Part shown: in pieces, positions 45,601 to 52,592 of the stretch
Numbering within the stretch: position 1 is the first letter of the stretch
How the letters are laid out: every line of letters starts with the position of its first letter
Assembly: GCA_027485235.1 (NCBI GenBank)
Contig: JAIXRJ010000021.1
Coordinates: forward strand, 1-64,000
DNA length: 64,000 nucleotides
Direction: 5' to 3'
DNA from: Comamonadaceae bacterium
GTDB lineage: Bacteria; Pseudomonadota; Gammaproteobacteria; Burkholderiales; Burkholderiaceae_C
Program-made: the position numbers and the translations under genes
The notes under the pieces: model-generated
Told to the model about the DNA's origin: nothing
Seen by the model: only the letters and a program-made list of their open reading frames with translations
Databases searched by the model: none

Positions 45601-45784
45601 TATGGCCGCCTATTTGACCAATGAAAATCAAACTTGGGATGGGCAAGGACAGGCCTTCACCATGGTGACCAAGAGCCTGAAAAGCCGGGTTCAGGGCTTG
45701 TTGTTGAACCTTGACGTCTGCGCTTTGGTGGTGGTTTGCCCGTCAGAGGCAGAGGCGCAAGCGCTGCGCGCGATCATCGGCTAA
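42602..45784 (+). CDS. Acyl-CoA synthetase (ANL) / cyanophycin-synthetase-like ATP-grasp fusion
   Basis: In this 1060-residue fusion, residues 1-500 form an ANL adenylating enzyme (P-loop GGSGSTGQRK 161-170, YGTNECWYAT 298-307, FRTGDL 375-380, C-terminal IPRNPQGK with Lys 484). Residues 530-700 resemble the cyanophycin-synthetase central region (LFGGIYQLGWGRHARRID). Residues 710-1000 form an ATP-grasp domain (DKFLTAKLLREAGLPAP, YPVVVKPIDLERGEGV, LVERQVPGVCHR at 792-803, NEINYAPLL). There is no Mur-ligase domain. It could activate an acyl or amino acid and ligate it to a peptide or amine. It is paralogous to 46525-48393 over about 550 residues. Confidence 0.85.
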   Translation: MTAFALDTDKPASLWAALLEHDPDRWALITPEVRWRWRDLHQAVAARIATHKRMGVRGTVALYGHSQLELALHVLALSRCGLAFVSIPRSLSHASMHDWIQGCGVQWCLSDLASLPDPLLSLQPCVTTHAMDALQFEQDTQPLAKDTEPEPQGDALFMVIGGSGSTGQRKLIAVSHAQMQARLSITIAALQLSQDDRSLGWVHLEYASAMHRLLAALYSGGVCMLIEGSMPQSMAWALEQQVTVMSCAVIQAEALIAFMPRQLPWLQLRLLTVAGSVVSEGLRQRIREVLTPHLAVVYGTNECWYATLTSAADLPTVRHSIGWPAPGVEVRLVQADGAMTPHGAVGFLEVRSRALSAAYMGPQAPSMAKDAAGWFRTGDLARALLSGELIFCGRSDNMMIFNGINIFPIEIEQCLLSHPDVADVVAMPLSHAIHQDIPCAVVVLQPQAMTTQEQLQRFVADALGVKQPRRLMLVNEIPRNPQGKPDKEALVKILSTTIAKSDPLTPAHADHSVAISFIPKETSASVQLASWTRMLGRDDWQTESDSQDFVPDLVDAHGWLKQVLALTLRLMQTARIPVFDPIRVLNCSPDADKRPRWRAICAVPDPIWLPTKTMTELLRQAFKLAEWACTADIHRMGDRAYFFQLIERGPLTLLSFNRSRGKSTFELLQVAHHLSIPYRPLFGGIYQLGWGRHARRIDRSTTDGDSTIGMGMARDKFLTAKLLREAGLPAPVHGRSTSLAHAQEIAQRLGYPVVVKPIDLERGEGVVVDVNQDSFEDAFHQAFEKSPTHTVLVERQVPGVCHRLFIVAGALLYAVKRLPMGVYGDGCSSISDLVSAECERQQQRAPWLSSGIQPLDAIALGQLLRQGWAPEGIPAAGQFVALRRMETTAWGGVDEEVTHTIHPDNVAAAIRATRLFGLEVAGVDFMSPDMTQPWHANGAVINEINYAPLLGGGEISRKNIPDYLSLILKDKGRIPIQLCVGGEEAWEQARAQWTSWRERGMAAYLTNENQTWDGQGQAFTMVTKSLKSRVQGLLLNLDVCALVVVCPSEAEAQALRAIIG

Positions 45785-45837
45785 GCCGTGATGGGGTTTG
45801 CTGAGCCGTGGCCGACAGGCATCGGTAAGATCAAGGG

Positions 45838-46077
45838 ATGCCATTGACTTCATCTTCTGACCTGACCGGTTTGCCCAAGGATGCAGGGAGCATCCTGAAT
45901 TTGGCGGCCAAGTCGCTGTTTGACGTAATTGCCCATGCCAGCGAGGGCATGCTGCTTGTGGACCACTCAGGCAGTGTGGTGTGGATCAATGACCAGTACC
46001 GACGGTTTTTACCCGCTCTGGGTTATGCCAGTAAGCAGGAGGTTGTCGAAATGCCTGTGTCGGCGTTGGTCGATAGC
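45838..46077 (+). pseudogene. PAS-domain regulator, N-terminal fragment
   Basis: MPLTSSSDLTGLPKDAGS, then SLFDVIAHASEGMLLVDHSGSVVWINDQYRRFLPALGYASKQEVVEMPVSALVDS, is the N-terminal PAS domain found in sigma-54-dependent or similar sensory regulators. The homology breaks at about 46077, where the sequence switches to the antisense strand of an integrase fragment. The output domains are missing. Confidence 0.7.
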
Positions 46078-46275
46078 CCGTTCCCGCGCCTGCCGCAGGC
46101 CCACTTCAGGGCAGGCACCTAAGCTCAGCCCCAAACGCATACCTTGGTAGGTGTATCGAAAGATCCAGTACTTTTGTCCGGTCACCTTGACCCAAAGGTG
46201 GAGCCCTTTGGTCTGATCGTCGGTGTGCCGTCCGGCTCGGCTAAGTTTTTTGATTCCGATTTTAGTGAGTTGCAT
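46078..46275 (-). pseudogene. P4-type tyrosine integrase, N-terminal arm-binding fragment
   Basis: MQLTKIGIKKLSRAGRHTDDQTKGLHLWVKVTGQKYWIFRYTYQGMRLGLSLGACPEVGLRQARERAI is the DUF4102-type N-terminus of P4-like integrases (GLxLxVxxTGxKxWxxRY and GxxPExxLxxARER). The core and catalytic domains are lost at the breakpoint near 46077. It lies beside the 46489-46504 attachment repeat, as expected for the integrase of the island. Confidence 0.8.
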
Positions 46276-46488
46276 GTAAACTTTGGCTTTTTTACCACTT
46301 TTGTTACTTCAGCAGAGGCTTGGTAAGTGACAGCAAGCCCTGCGCGGTTAGCTTAGGGTCTTGGCAACAGGATTTTTCGCAGAAACTGTTTTTGCGAAGA
46401 AACTAACCGACGAAGGCGGTGATGTGAAACCCCAAGAGCTTTCAAGGGATGCCATCACTGGCCAAGACTCTGTATGTTGAGTCTCAGA

Positions 46489-46504
46489 CACCGCTTCCGC
46501 CAGA
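46489..46504 (+). repeat. Right attachment-site repeat (copy of tRNA-Ser 3' end)
   Basis: CACCGCTTCCGCCAGA exactly repeats tRNA-Ser positions 36334-36349. It is preceded by the integrase fragment at 46078-46275 and by about 210 nt without a gene (46276-46488). It falls 20 nt before the ATP-grasp start at 46525. Confidence 0.75.
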
Positions 46505-46524
46505 CTTCAAGAGATGTCAAATCC

Positions 46525-48393
46525 ATGCAAGACACTCAACTCCCACCTCGGTCCGGGTACCGACAGGGCCTCAGCCAACCATCGCTCAAAATTTCGTTGG
46601 CTCTGGAATGCCCCCCCGCGGTTCCCATCAGCACCATTGACAACTGGCTGGAAAATGCTTTTGCCATCAATTTGGTGCCACGGCCCTTGCCCGACTTTCT
46701 GGCCAGTACGGCACGTGAGGCGGAAGTTGCCGGTCTTGCTTGGCGAATCATGCAATTGGGTGCAGCCTTGCTGCAAGTGGTGCGGGTTCCTGTGTTCGAT
46801 GTCGGACAAATTCTGGCCATGCGAAGTCAGGGAATCGGTTCATCCGCTTGGCATTTAGAACTCGCCTTGCCTCGCATCGATTATGTTCAGGATGAGCACT
46901 ACGCCCTTGCCTACCAGTATGCAGCGAAGGCCATCCGCTGGCTCAGCGGGCGGGCCTACACACCGGCAAACGCCGAGAGCCTTCTTACAAACTTGAACAA
47001 ACAGTTCGTTGAAAGAGTTAATCCGCAGATCTATGGGGGCGAATCGACAATCCCGGTCATGCTGGCAGCTTGGCGAAAAAACATCGAGTTTCGCCATCTG
47101 GGCCGGGGAACCTATCTGCTGGGCCAAGGCGCCAGACAGCTGCGCATTGACCGCGGCGCCATTCAATTCGATTCCGCCATCGGCGCCCGAATAACCCACA
47201 ACAAATGGCGGTCAGCCAACCTGGCCCGTCAAGCGGGCCTGCCAGCACCAACCCACATGACGGCGAGCACCGAAGAAGCAGCCTTGGCCAGCGCACACCA
47301 GCTGGGATGGCCGGTCGTGATCAAGCCGCTGGACCGCGACCGCGGCGAGGGCGTGACGGTTGACATCCACAGTGACCAACAACTGGTCGAGGCGTTCAAG
47401 AAGGCTGCGGCGCTATCGGCTTCAGTGCTGGTCGAGCGGCAAGTGCCTGGTGTATGCCACCGGGTCTTGGTGGCCCAAGGCAAGGTGTGCGTCGCAGCCA
47501 AGCGCTTGCCCAAGTCGGTCAAGGGTGACGGACGCCAGACCGTGCGGGCCTTGGTTGATCTTGCCAACGCCACGGAACAAGCCAAGCCACCTTGGTCCCG
47601 GCTCAAACCCTTTCCGCTTGACGAAATGGCCCTGGCTTGCCTGGCCGCAGCAGGCTTCTCACCAGACAGCATTGCCCCCGAAGGCGCGATGCTGCCATTG
47701 CGGCCGATTCAGACCAGCGATTGGGGTGGTGTTGTGGAGATCGTGACCGACACGCTCCATCCTGACAATGCGGCCCTTGCCCTCAAGTCAGCCCGCATCT
47801 TCGGTCTTGCGGTGGCGGGGATCGACATGATTTCAGTCGACATCACGCGCCCGTGGCATGAGAACGGCGCCATCATCAATGAGGTGAATTTTTCACCCTT
47901 GCTGACCGATCGACAGGACGGCGCCAGGATCGGACCTTTGCTGGATGAATGGCTTCCCGGTGGTGGCTACATCCCTGTTGAGGCCGTGATGGGCGGCGAA
48001 TCTGCCATGGCCGAAGGCTTGCTCATTCGCGACGACTACGCCTCGCGAGGCATCCGCTGCTGGCTCACCAACCACCTGGAAACCGTGTCAGACGGCGGCG
48101 AGCAGAGCGCTGTTGCTTCGCTCGGTCTTTATGGGCGATGCATGGCCCTGCTGTTGGATCCTCAAGTCGAGGCTCTGATCATGGTGATCCAAACCGACGA
48201 GCTGCTGGCAACGGGTTTACCGGTGCGCCGCATCGATCGGGTTCATGGCCTTCCTGTGTCTGCAGATCTTCAAGCCGAAGCACACTCAGACCGCCAGGCT
48301 GTGCCTGAATGGATGAAAGCGATGCAAAAGCTGCTGCTGGCCCACGCAGCGCCGGGCGAAAGCACAGTTGTTCAGCGCACAGATTCCATGTAA
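46525..48393 (+). CDS. Stand-alone cyanophycin-synthetase-like ATP-grasp ligase
   Basis: The 622-residue protein has the same order as the C-terminal half of 42602-45784. First is an N-terminal region with LVPRPLPDFLASTAREAEVAGLAWRIMQLGAALL, then a central segment (GGESTIPVMLAAWRKNIEFRHLGRGTYLLGQGARQLRIDRG), and an ATP-grasp domain (WPVVIKPLDRDRGEGVTVDI, LVERQVPGVCHR, GIDMISVDITRPWHENGAIINEVNFSPLL). The Mur-ligase domain of true cyanophycin synthetase is missing. It likely forms amide bonds on a peptide or amino-acid substrate. ATG 46525 is preferred; an upstream ATG at 46474 would read through the att repeat. Its 3' end overlaps the convergent HExxH gene by 22 nt. Confidence 0.83.
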   Translation: MQDTQLPPRSGYRQGLSQPSLKISLALECPPAVPISTIDNWLENAFAINLVPRPLPDFLASTAREAEVAGLAWRIMQLGAALLQVVRVPVFDVGQILAMRSQGIGSSAWHLELALPRIDYVQDEHYALAYQYAAKAIRWLSGRAYTPANAESLLTNLNKQFVERVNPQIYGGESTIPVMLAAWRKNIEFRHLGRGTYLLGQGARQLRIDRGAIQFDSAIGARITHNKWRSANLARQAGLPAPTHMTASTEEAALASAHQLGWPVVIKPLDRDRGEGVTVDIHSDQQLVEAFKKAAALSASVLVERQVPGVCHRVLVAQGKVCVAAKRLPKSVKGDGRQTVRALVDLANATEQAKPPWSRLKPFPLDEMALACLAAAGFSPDSIAPEGAMLPLRPIQTSDWGGVVEIVTDTLHPDNAALALKSARIFGLAVAGIDMISVDITRPWHENGAIINEVNFSPLLTDRQDGARIGPLLDEWLPGGGYIPVEAVMGGESAMAEGLLIRDDYASRGIRCWLTNHLETVSDGGEQSAVASLGLYGRCMALLLDPQVEALIMVIQTDELLATGLPVRRIDRVHGLPVSADLQAEAHSDRQAVPEWMKAMQKLLLAHAAPGESTVVQRTDSM

Positions 48394-49394
48394 CTGAGTG
48401 CCCCCTGCATGACCTCAGCCCCTGTTCGTGTCAACTGCCCGTGGCGTGCCACCAATTCGTGACCGGCCCAGAAGTTCTTCGAGTCTTCCAGGCGAGCCGC
48501 TTCGGCAGCGACCACCGCAGAATCACTTAGCCGCCCGCTGCTGATCAGCTGAGCCATCGCCCAATGCATGCGTGCCGAGACAAAGGTGGCGTGGTAAATG
48601 CCGTCCATCGGACGCAGGTCGGTGCGAAGAGGTGAAGGAAACAAGTCTTCGTCAGGATTTTTGACCAATGCTTCGTCTGCTGCACAGGCATACAGCAAGA
48701 TATGCGCGCTCTCGTGGGCCATGACCTCTGCCATGGCGACCTCGGTCTCATGGGAGGTGGCGTTCAGGAACAGCCCTCCCCACAGAAAGTAGCTGGATCC
48801 GCCGTCAAACTGGTATTTGGCCTTGTCGTCACCCACCACCATGATCACGTCGCTGACAAGCTCATCAAACTCCGCGGCAAGTTCAGGAATTTCGTTCGCC
48901 AACAAACTGTAGCCGGCCCTCACGCGCTGGCCAAACCGGTCGGCCAGATCGGCCGATGGTGAGCCCATGAAAAAATCAGTGTCAGATTCGTTGTTCATGG
49001 ACAACAGGTAACGGTTCATGTTTTTTTCATGGACCGGATCATCGATTGCCAACACCCGCCAAGCTTGGGCCAGCGGTTTCTCCAGCGCGATTTCCTCCAG
49101 CAGGAGGGCCGCCCGGTTGTGCTCGCCATTGCAAATGGCCAGAACAATCTCGGCGTAGATGGCAAATGTAGAACACGGGTAGCGCTCGCCAGACCGAATG
49201 CTCAAAATCAGTGGCGCCAAGGCAGAGAAATCGAAAGGCAGATGACCGGCGGACTGATCTGAAACGTGTTGGAGACTGTCCGCCAGGGAAAGCCTCATGC
49301 GCCGGTTCAACGCACGGGCTTGGGAACCATTTGGGAAAAAATCGAATCGGTCCAAATTAAGCTTTGCCGCCGGCCTGATCGGCCATCTGGGCAC
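48372..49394 (-). CDS. HExxH-motif putative peptide beta-hydroxylase (RiPP-modification type)
   Basis: The 340-residue product has LDRFDFFPNGSQARALNRRMRLSLADSLQHV near its N-terminus and the zinc/iron-type motif VMAHESAHILLYACAADEAL (HESAH at 227-231), followed by RTDLRPMDGIYHATFVSARMHWA with a candidate third His ligand. This matches the HExxH family described as 2-oxoglutarate-dependent peptide beta-hydroxylases linked to RiPP clusters, rather than a protease. It follows the precursor-like gene on the same strand. The start is uncertain: GTG 49394 (overlapping the peptide gene) or TTG 49355 just after its stop. Confidence 0.75.
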   Translation of the reverse strand: MPRWPIRPAAKLNLDRFDFFPNGSQARALNRRMRLSLADSLQHVSDQSAGHLPFDFSALAPLILSIRSGERYPCSTFAIYAEIVLAICNGEHNRAALLLEEIALEKPLAQAWRVLAIDDPVHEKNMNRYLLSMNNESDTDFFMGSPSADLADRFGQRVRAGYSLLANEIPELAAEFDELVSDVIMVVGDDKAKYQFDGGSSYFLWGGLFLNATSHETEVAMAEVMAHESAHILLYACAADEALVKNPDEDLFPSPLRTDLRPMDGIYHATFVSARMHWAMAQLISSGRLSDSAVVAAEAARLEDSKNFWAGHELVARHGQLTRTGAEVMQGALSYMESVR

Positions 49395-49578
49395 CGACGC
49401 TCACCGCCGAGTCGCTTGAATTGCGAAAAGTCTTAGAACCAGGCTTCACGCCAACTTTCGAGCCAACTTTTGAACCAAGTTTAGCGCCGATAGCAGCCTG
49501 TTTGACCTTGAGGCCATTTTCGGAGAAGACGATTTTAAAACCAAACAGTTTGCTGAGATCGAGTTGTATCGGGGTCAT
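49357..49578 (-). CDS. RiPP-like precursor peptide with G-x-K-x repeats
   Basis: The 73-residue peptide has a leader-like half (MTPIQLDLSKLFGFKIVFSE) and a repeat core, GAKL GSKV GSKV GVKP GSKT, at residues 31-50 (49429-49488), then a polar tail ending QMADQAGGKA. AAAAGGAA with good spacing precedes ATG 49578. It lies immediately upstream of the HExxH gene and is probably co-transcribed with it. The size, leader/core partition, repeated Lys residues and neighbour enzymes suggest a substrate of peptide modification. No homologue is known to me. Confidence 0.7.
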   Translation of the reverse strand: MTPIQLDLSKLFGFKIVFSENGLKVKQAAIGAKLGSKVGSKVGVKPGSKTFRNSSDSAVSVGAQMADQAGGKA

Positions 49579-49928
49579 GATGGGTTCCTTTTCATTGTCA
49601 GGGCTTAACGCTGGGCATTATCGCTTGATTAAGAGGCGGTTGCAATGCACGCACTGGGCGTTGGCAATCGGAGTGTCCTGGTGACTTGGCCCCTTCTGAT
49701 CCCTGCCAGATCGGTGCATAGGGGTCCGCTGATATTGAAGGATGGCAACAGGCGACAGAGACCCTAGGGAAAACGATAGGCAACAAGCCGTTGTCAACAG
49801 ACACCGCCTTGATTACACTCATTCTGAATGTTTGTATGCGTACGAATAGTGGGAATGCCGATCATTGGCACAGTCCGACGCCGTCTTGGCGACATCGGCC
49901 AATGACCAATTGAAAATCCGGAGAACAC
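49579..49928. promoter_or_regulatory. 350-bp divergent promoter region with two sequence motifs
   Basis: No gene is evident. The region lies between the minus-strand peptide gene and the plus-strand monooxygenase gene. It contains CTAGGGAAAACGATAGG (49764-49780) and the palindrome GTATGCGTAC (49834-49843), both repeated downstream of the monooxygenase gene (51908-51924 and 51986-51995). CGGAGAA before ATG 49929 is the monooxygenase ribosome-binding site. Confidence 0.55.
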
Positions 49929-51911
49929 ATGAGTCCATCAACCATGCCGTCAGGCCTTGTCTCGCCCCAAACGCTGTCTGAGTTTGACCGGGTTGAACCG
50001 ATCACGGCTTCTGATGCGGAGATTGAACAGGCGCTCAGCCAAGCCGACTTGCCTGCCCTTTTGTGCGCCTTGGCCATGCTCACCGGAGATGACGATCTGC
50101 TGAGCGAGGATTTGAGGCCGCCCACACCGCCCATGAGCTCCACCATCTCGCCGCAAGGCGGCATGGGCGAGGCCGCTCAAAGCAAAGCTCGCGCGCTGGC
50201 CCTGCAAAAACTCAGGGCCTACCGAGATGCCGGTTGCCCTGCAGCAGACATACCCACAACACCAGCCCTGGACCGGATCATGCGCTTCATGATCAAGGAC
50301 GCCAATGAGAGCTACTTGCCCATCTTGCGGCACGAATTGGGCATACCCAAAGACACCGGCGCACCTGAGTGGCACAAATCACAAGTGGCCCCTGACACGG
50401 TTTTTCGGGTGGCGGTGATTGGCGCAGGTGTCTCGGGCATCGCGGCGGCCCACCGACTTCAGCAGTCCGGGCTGGATTTTGTGATCTTCGAAAAAAACAG
50501 CGAGGTCGGGGGTGTCTGGTGGGAAAACGCTTACCCGGGCTGCCGGCTCGACACGCCCAACTTTGCTTACAGTTTGTCGTTTGCACAAAAACAAGACTGG
50601 CCACAACAGTTTTCCCGTCAACCCGAGATTCAAAAATACCTCTCGAGCGTGGCCGATGCCGCGCAGATCCGGCCCTTCATCCATTTTGAAACCGAGGTGG
50701 TTTCCATGGTGTACGAAGAGGCACAAGCCCTGTGGTGCATCACGCTGAAAAATGCCGCAGGTCAACACAGCACGCAGCGCTTCAACGCCATCATCACCGC
50801 GGTGGGGCAGTTGAACCGACCCAGCTTCCCCCAAATTGCAGGCCGTGAATCCTTCCAAGGGCAGACCGTTCACTCTGCGATGTGGCCCCAAGGTTTAGAC
50901 CTCCAAGGCAAGCGCGTGGCTGTGGTCGGCACGGGCGCCAGTGCCTACCAAATCGTCCCCGCGATCGTGGACCAGGTCGCGCAGTTGGCGGTCTTTCAGC
51001 GCAGCCCGCCCTGGATGCTGCCCACGCCCACATACCACCACGACATCCGTCCCGGCATGACTTGGCTGCTCCAGCATGTGCCGTTCTACGGACGATGGTT
51101 CAGGTTTTGGCAGTTCTGGATTGCCAGTGAGGGGCGCTTGCCCCTGGTGGAAGTGGAGTCCGACTGGGTACACCCGGTGTCTGTGGGACGCGCCAATGAG
51201 ACCTTGCGCCAGGAGTGCATGGCCCACCTGCAAACCCAATTCGGTGACCGGCCCGATTTGTTGGGCAAAGTGGTGCCAAATTACGCCCCCGGAGGCAAGC
51301 GGATGCTGCGTGACAACGGCATTTGGGCAGCCGCCCTCAAGCAAGACCATGTCGCGCTGGTCACAGAGCCGATTGAGTGCATCCAAGACACGGGCATCCG
51401 CACCCAAGACGGCCGTTTGTACGAGGCAGACGTGATCATCTACGCCACCGGCTTCAAGTCTTCTGACTATTTGTACCCCATGAAAGTGATCGGCCGTGAG
51501 GGCAAGGACTTGCACCAATGGTGGCAAGGCGACTGCCGGGCCTACATCGGGATCACCATCCCCGGCTTTCCCAACCTCTTCATGACGGGTGGCCCCAACA
51601 CCGGTGTGGTCGTCAATGGCAGTGCCATTTTCTCGGCCGAGTGCGCGGTGGAATACGCCATGCGGGCGATAGGTCACTTGCTGCAAAGCAAACAAGCGGC
51701 GATGGATTGCAAACTCGAGCCCTTCAAGCAATACAACGATGTGGTCGATGCAGGCAACCTCACCAAGGCCTGGGGCGTGGTCAAAACCAACAGTTGGTAC
51801 AAAAACAGCACCGGACGTGCATCTCAGACATGGCCCTTCAACTTGCTGGAATATTGGAACTTGACGGCGCAATTGAAGGTCGAAGATTACGACTACATCT
51901 CACTGCGCTAG
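49929..51911 (+). CDS. Baeyer-Villiger-type flavin monooxygenase with N-terminal extension
   Basis: The 660-residue protein has an N-terminal helical extension of about 155 residues, then an FAD-binding Rossmann motif (VIGAGVSG at 163-170), the Baeyer-Villiger fingerprint FQGQTVHSAMWP (309-320, pattern FxGxxxHxxxWP) and an NADPH-binding VVGTGAS (332-338). Such extended enzymes resemble 4-hydroxyacetophenone/steroid-type monooxygenases. It would convert a ketone to an ester or lactone. SDRs and an alpha/beta hydrolase downstream would supply the ketone and open the ester. Role in the adjacent peptide locus is possible but less likely. Confidence 0.9.
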   Translation: MSPSTMPSGLVSPQTLSEFDRVEPITASDAEIEQALSQADLPALLCALAMLTGDDDLLSEDLRPPTPPMSSTISPQGGMGEAAQSKARALALQKLRAYRDAGCPAADIPTTPALDRIMRFMIKDANESYLPILRHELGIPKDTGAPEWHKSQVAPDTVFRVAVIGAGVSGIAAAHRLQQSGLDFVIFEKNSEVGGVWWENAYPGCRLDTPNFAYSLSFAQKQDWPQQFSRQPEIQKYLSSVADAAQIRPFIHFETEVVSMVYEEAQALWCITLKNAAGQHSTQRFNAIITAVGQLNRPSFPQIAGRESFQGQTVHSAMWPQGLDLQGKRVAVVGTGASAYQIVPAIVDQVAQLAVFQRSPPWMLPTPTYHHDIRPGMTWLLQHVPFYGRWFRFWQFWIASEGRLPLVEVESDWVHPVSVGRANETLRQECMAHLQTQFGDRPDLLGKVVPNYAPGGKRMLRDNGIWAAALKQDHVALVTEPIECIQDTGIRTQDGRLYEADVIIYATGFKSSDYLYPMKVIGREGKDLHQWWQGDCRAYIGITIPGFPNLFMTGGPNTGVVVNGSAIFSAECAVEYAMRAIGHLLQSKQAAMDCKLEPFKQYNDVVDAGNLTKAWGVVKTNSWYKNSTGRASQTWPFNLLEYWNLTAQLKVEDYDYISLR

Positions 51912-51940
51912 GGGAAACGATAGGTGCCTATTTTTCTCGT

Positions 51941-51995
51941 CACTGTGTATAGTGAAGTTGCTTGTTGTACGCATGGTTAAGTTGCGTATGCGTAC
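51941..51995. promoter_or_regulatory. Palindromic operator cluster between monooxygenase and MarR genes
   Basis: CACT-GTGTAT-AGTG (51941-51954) is followed by GTACGCAT (51967-51974) and GTATGCGTAC (51986-51995). The last two form an inverted pair, TACGCA with TGCGTA. The GTATGCGTAC core also occurs at 49834-49843 upstream of the monooxygenase gene. A MarR gene is encoded 157 nt further on, so a shared MarR operator is plausible. Confidence 0.5.
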
Positions 51996-52151
51996 ATGTT
52001 CAGAGCACCATCCGGCCCCATCTTTGGAGCCCATCTCAAAGGTCTGCATGAATGACATCCAACCGCTCAGGGCTTCGATGACTTTGGCGTCTGATCGGGC
52101 CCCACACCGTTCAGCCGTCCGCGCTGCGGCTTTGCGTTGCGGCCAATCGCG

Positions 52152-52592
52152 TCACGCTCTTGAGACCAGCTTTTGCATGGATTGAATGAAATGCAACTGA
52201 TCTTCTTTCGACAAAGGTGCAAGCAACCAGTCTTGCATGTCGGCCACAACAGGTGTGACCGACGCCAACAAGGCTTCACCTTCGGCAGTCAGGAAAAGAA
52301 TACGCACACGCCGGTCCTCGGCAGAGGATCTGCGCTCGATCAGACCACGGGCTTCCAAGCGATCGATCACGCCCGCAACGGTGGATGTGTCCAAAGCAAT
52401 GTCCCGGGCCAAGGTGCTTTGGTCAAGGCCCGGCTTTTCACGGGTGGCGTGCAGACTGGCCCATTGCACGGGCGTGATCTTGTGGGCATCGGTTTCCAGG
52501 GTGAATTTGGCCACGGCAATTTGGTGCAAGCGGCGAAAAAGATGACCCGGCATGTCCTGCATTTGCGCTTGGCTTTTTTTGGTTTTGGTCAT
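52152..52592 (-). CDS. MarR-family transcriptional regulator
   Basis: The 146-residue protein has the MarR winged-helix order: ITPVQWASLHATREKPGLDQSTLARDIALDTSTVAGVIDRLEARGLIERRSSAEDRRVRILFLTAEGEALL. It sits between the monooxygenase gene and the hydrolase-LivHMGF operon, divergent from the latter. It probably represses one or both in the absence of the catabolic substrate; GTATGCGTAC sites are candidate operators. Confidence 0.92.
   Translation of the reverse strand: MTKTKKSQAQMQDMPGHLFRRLHQIAVAKFTLETDAHKITPVQWASLHATREKPGLDQSTLARDIALDTSTVAGVIDRLEARGLIERRSSAEDRRVRILFLTAEGEALLASVTPVVADMQDWLLAPLSKEDQLHFIQSMQKLVSRA

Noticed and set aside
46525..48393. True cyanophycin synthetase
   Set aside because: The C-terminal Mur-ligase domain of about 400 residues is absent and no cyanophycinase is nearby.
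48372..49394. Zinc metalloprotease for the HESAH protein
   Set aside because: The surrounding sequence (N-terminal LDRFDFFPNGS-type region, spacing to the downstream RP and His, precursor-like gene next door) fits the HExxH peptide-hydroxylase family better, although protease activity is not formally excluded.
49429..49488. CRISPR-like or VNTR repeat
   Set aside because: Units are 12 nt, in frame inside a small ORF with a good ribosome-binding site, and vary at the DNA level; no spacer structure.
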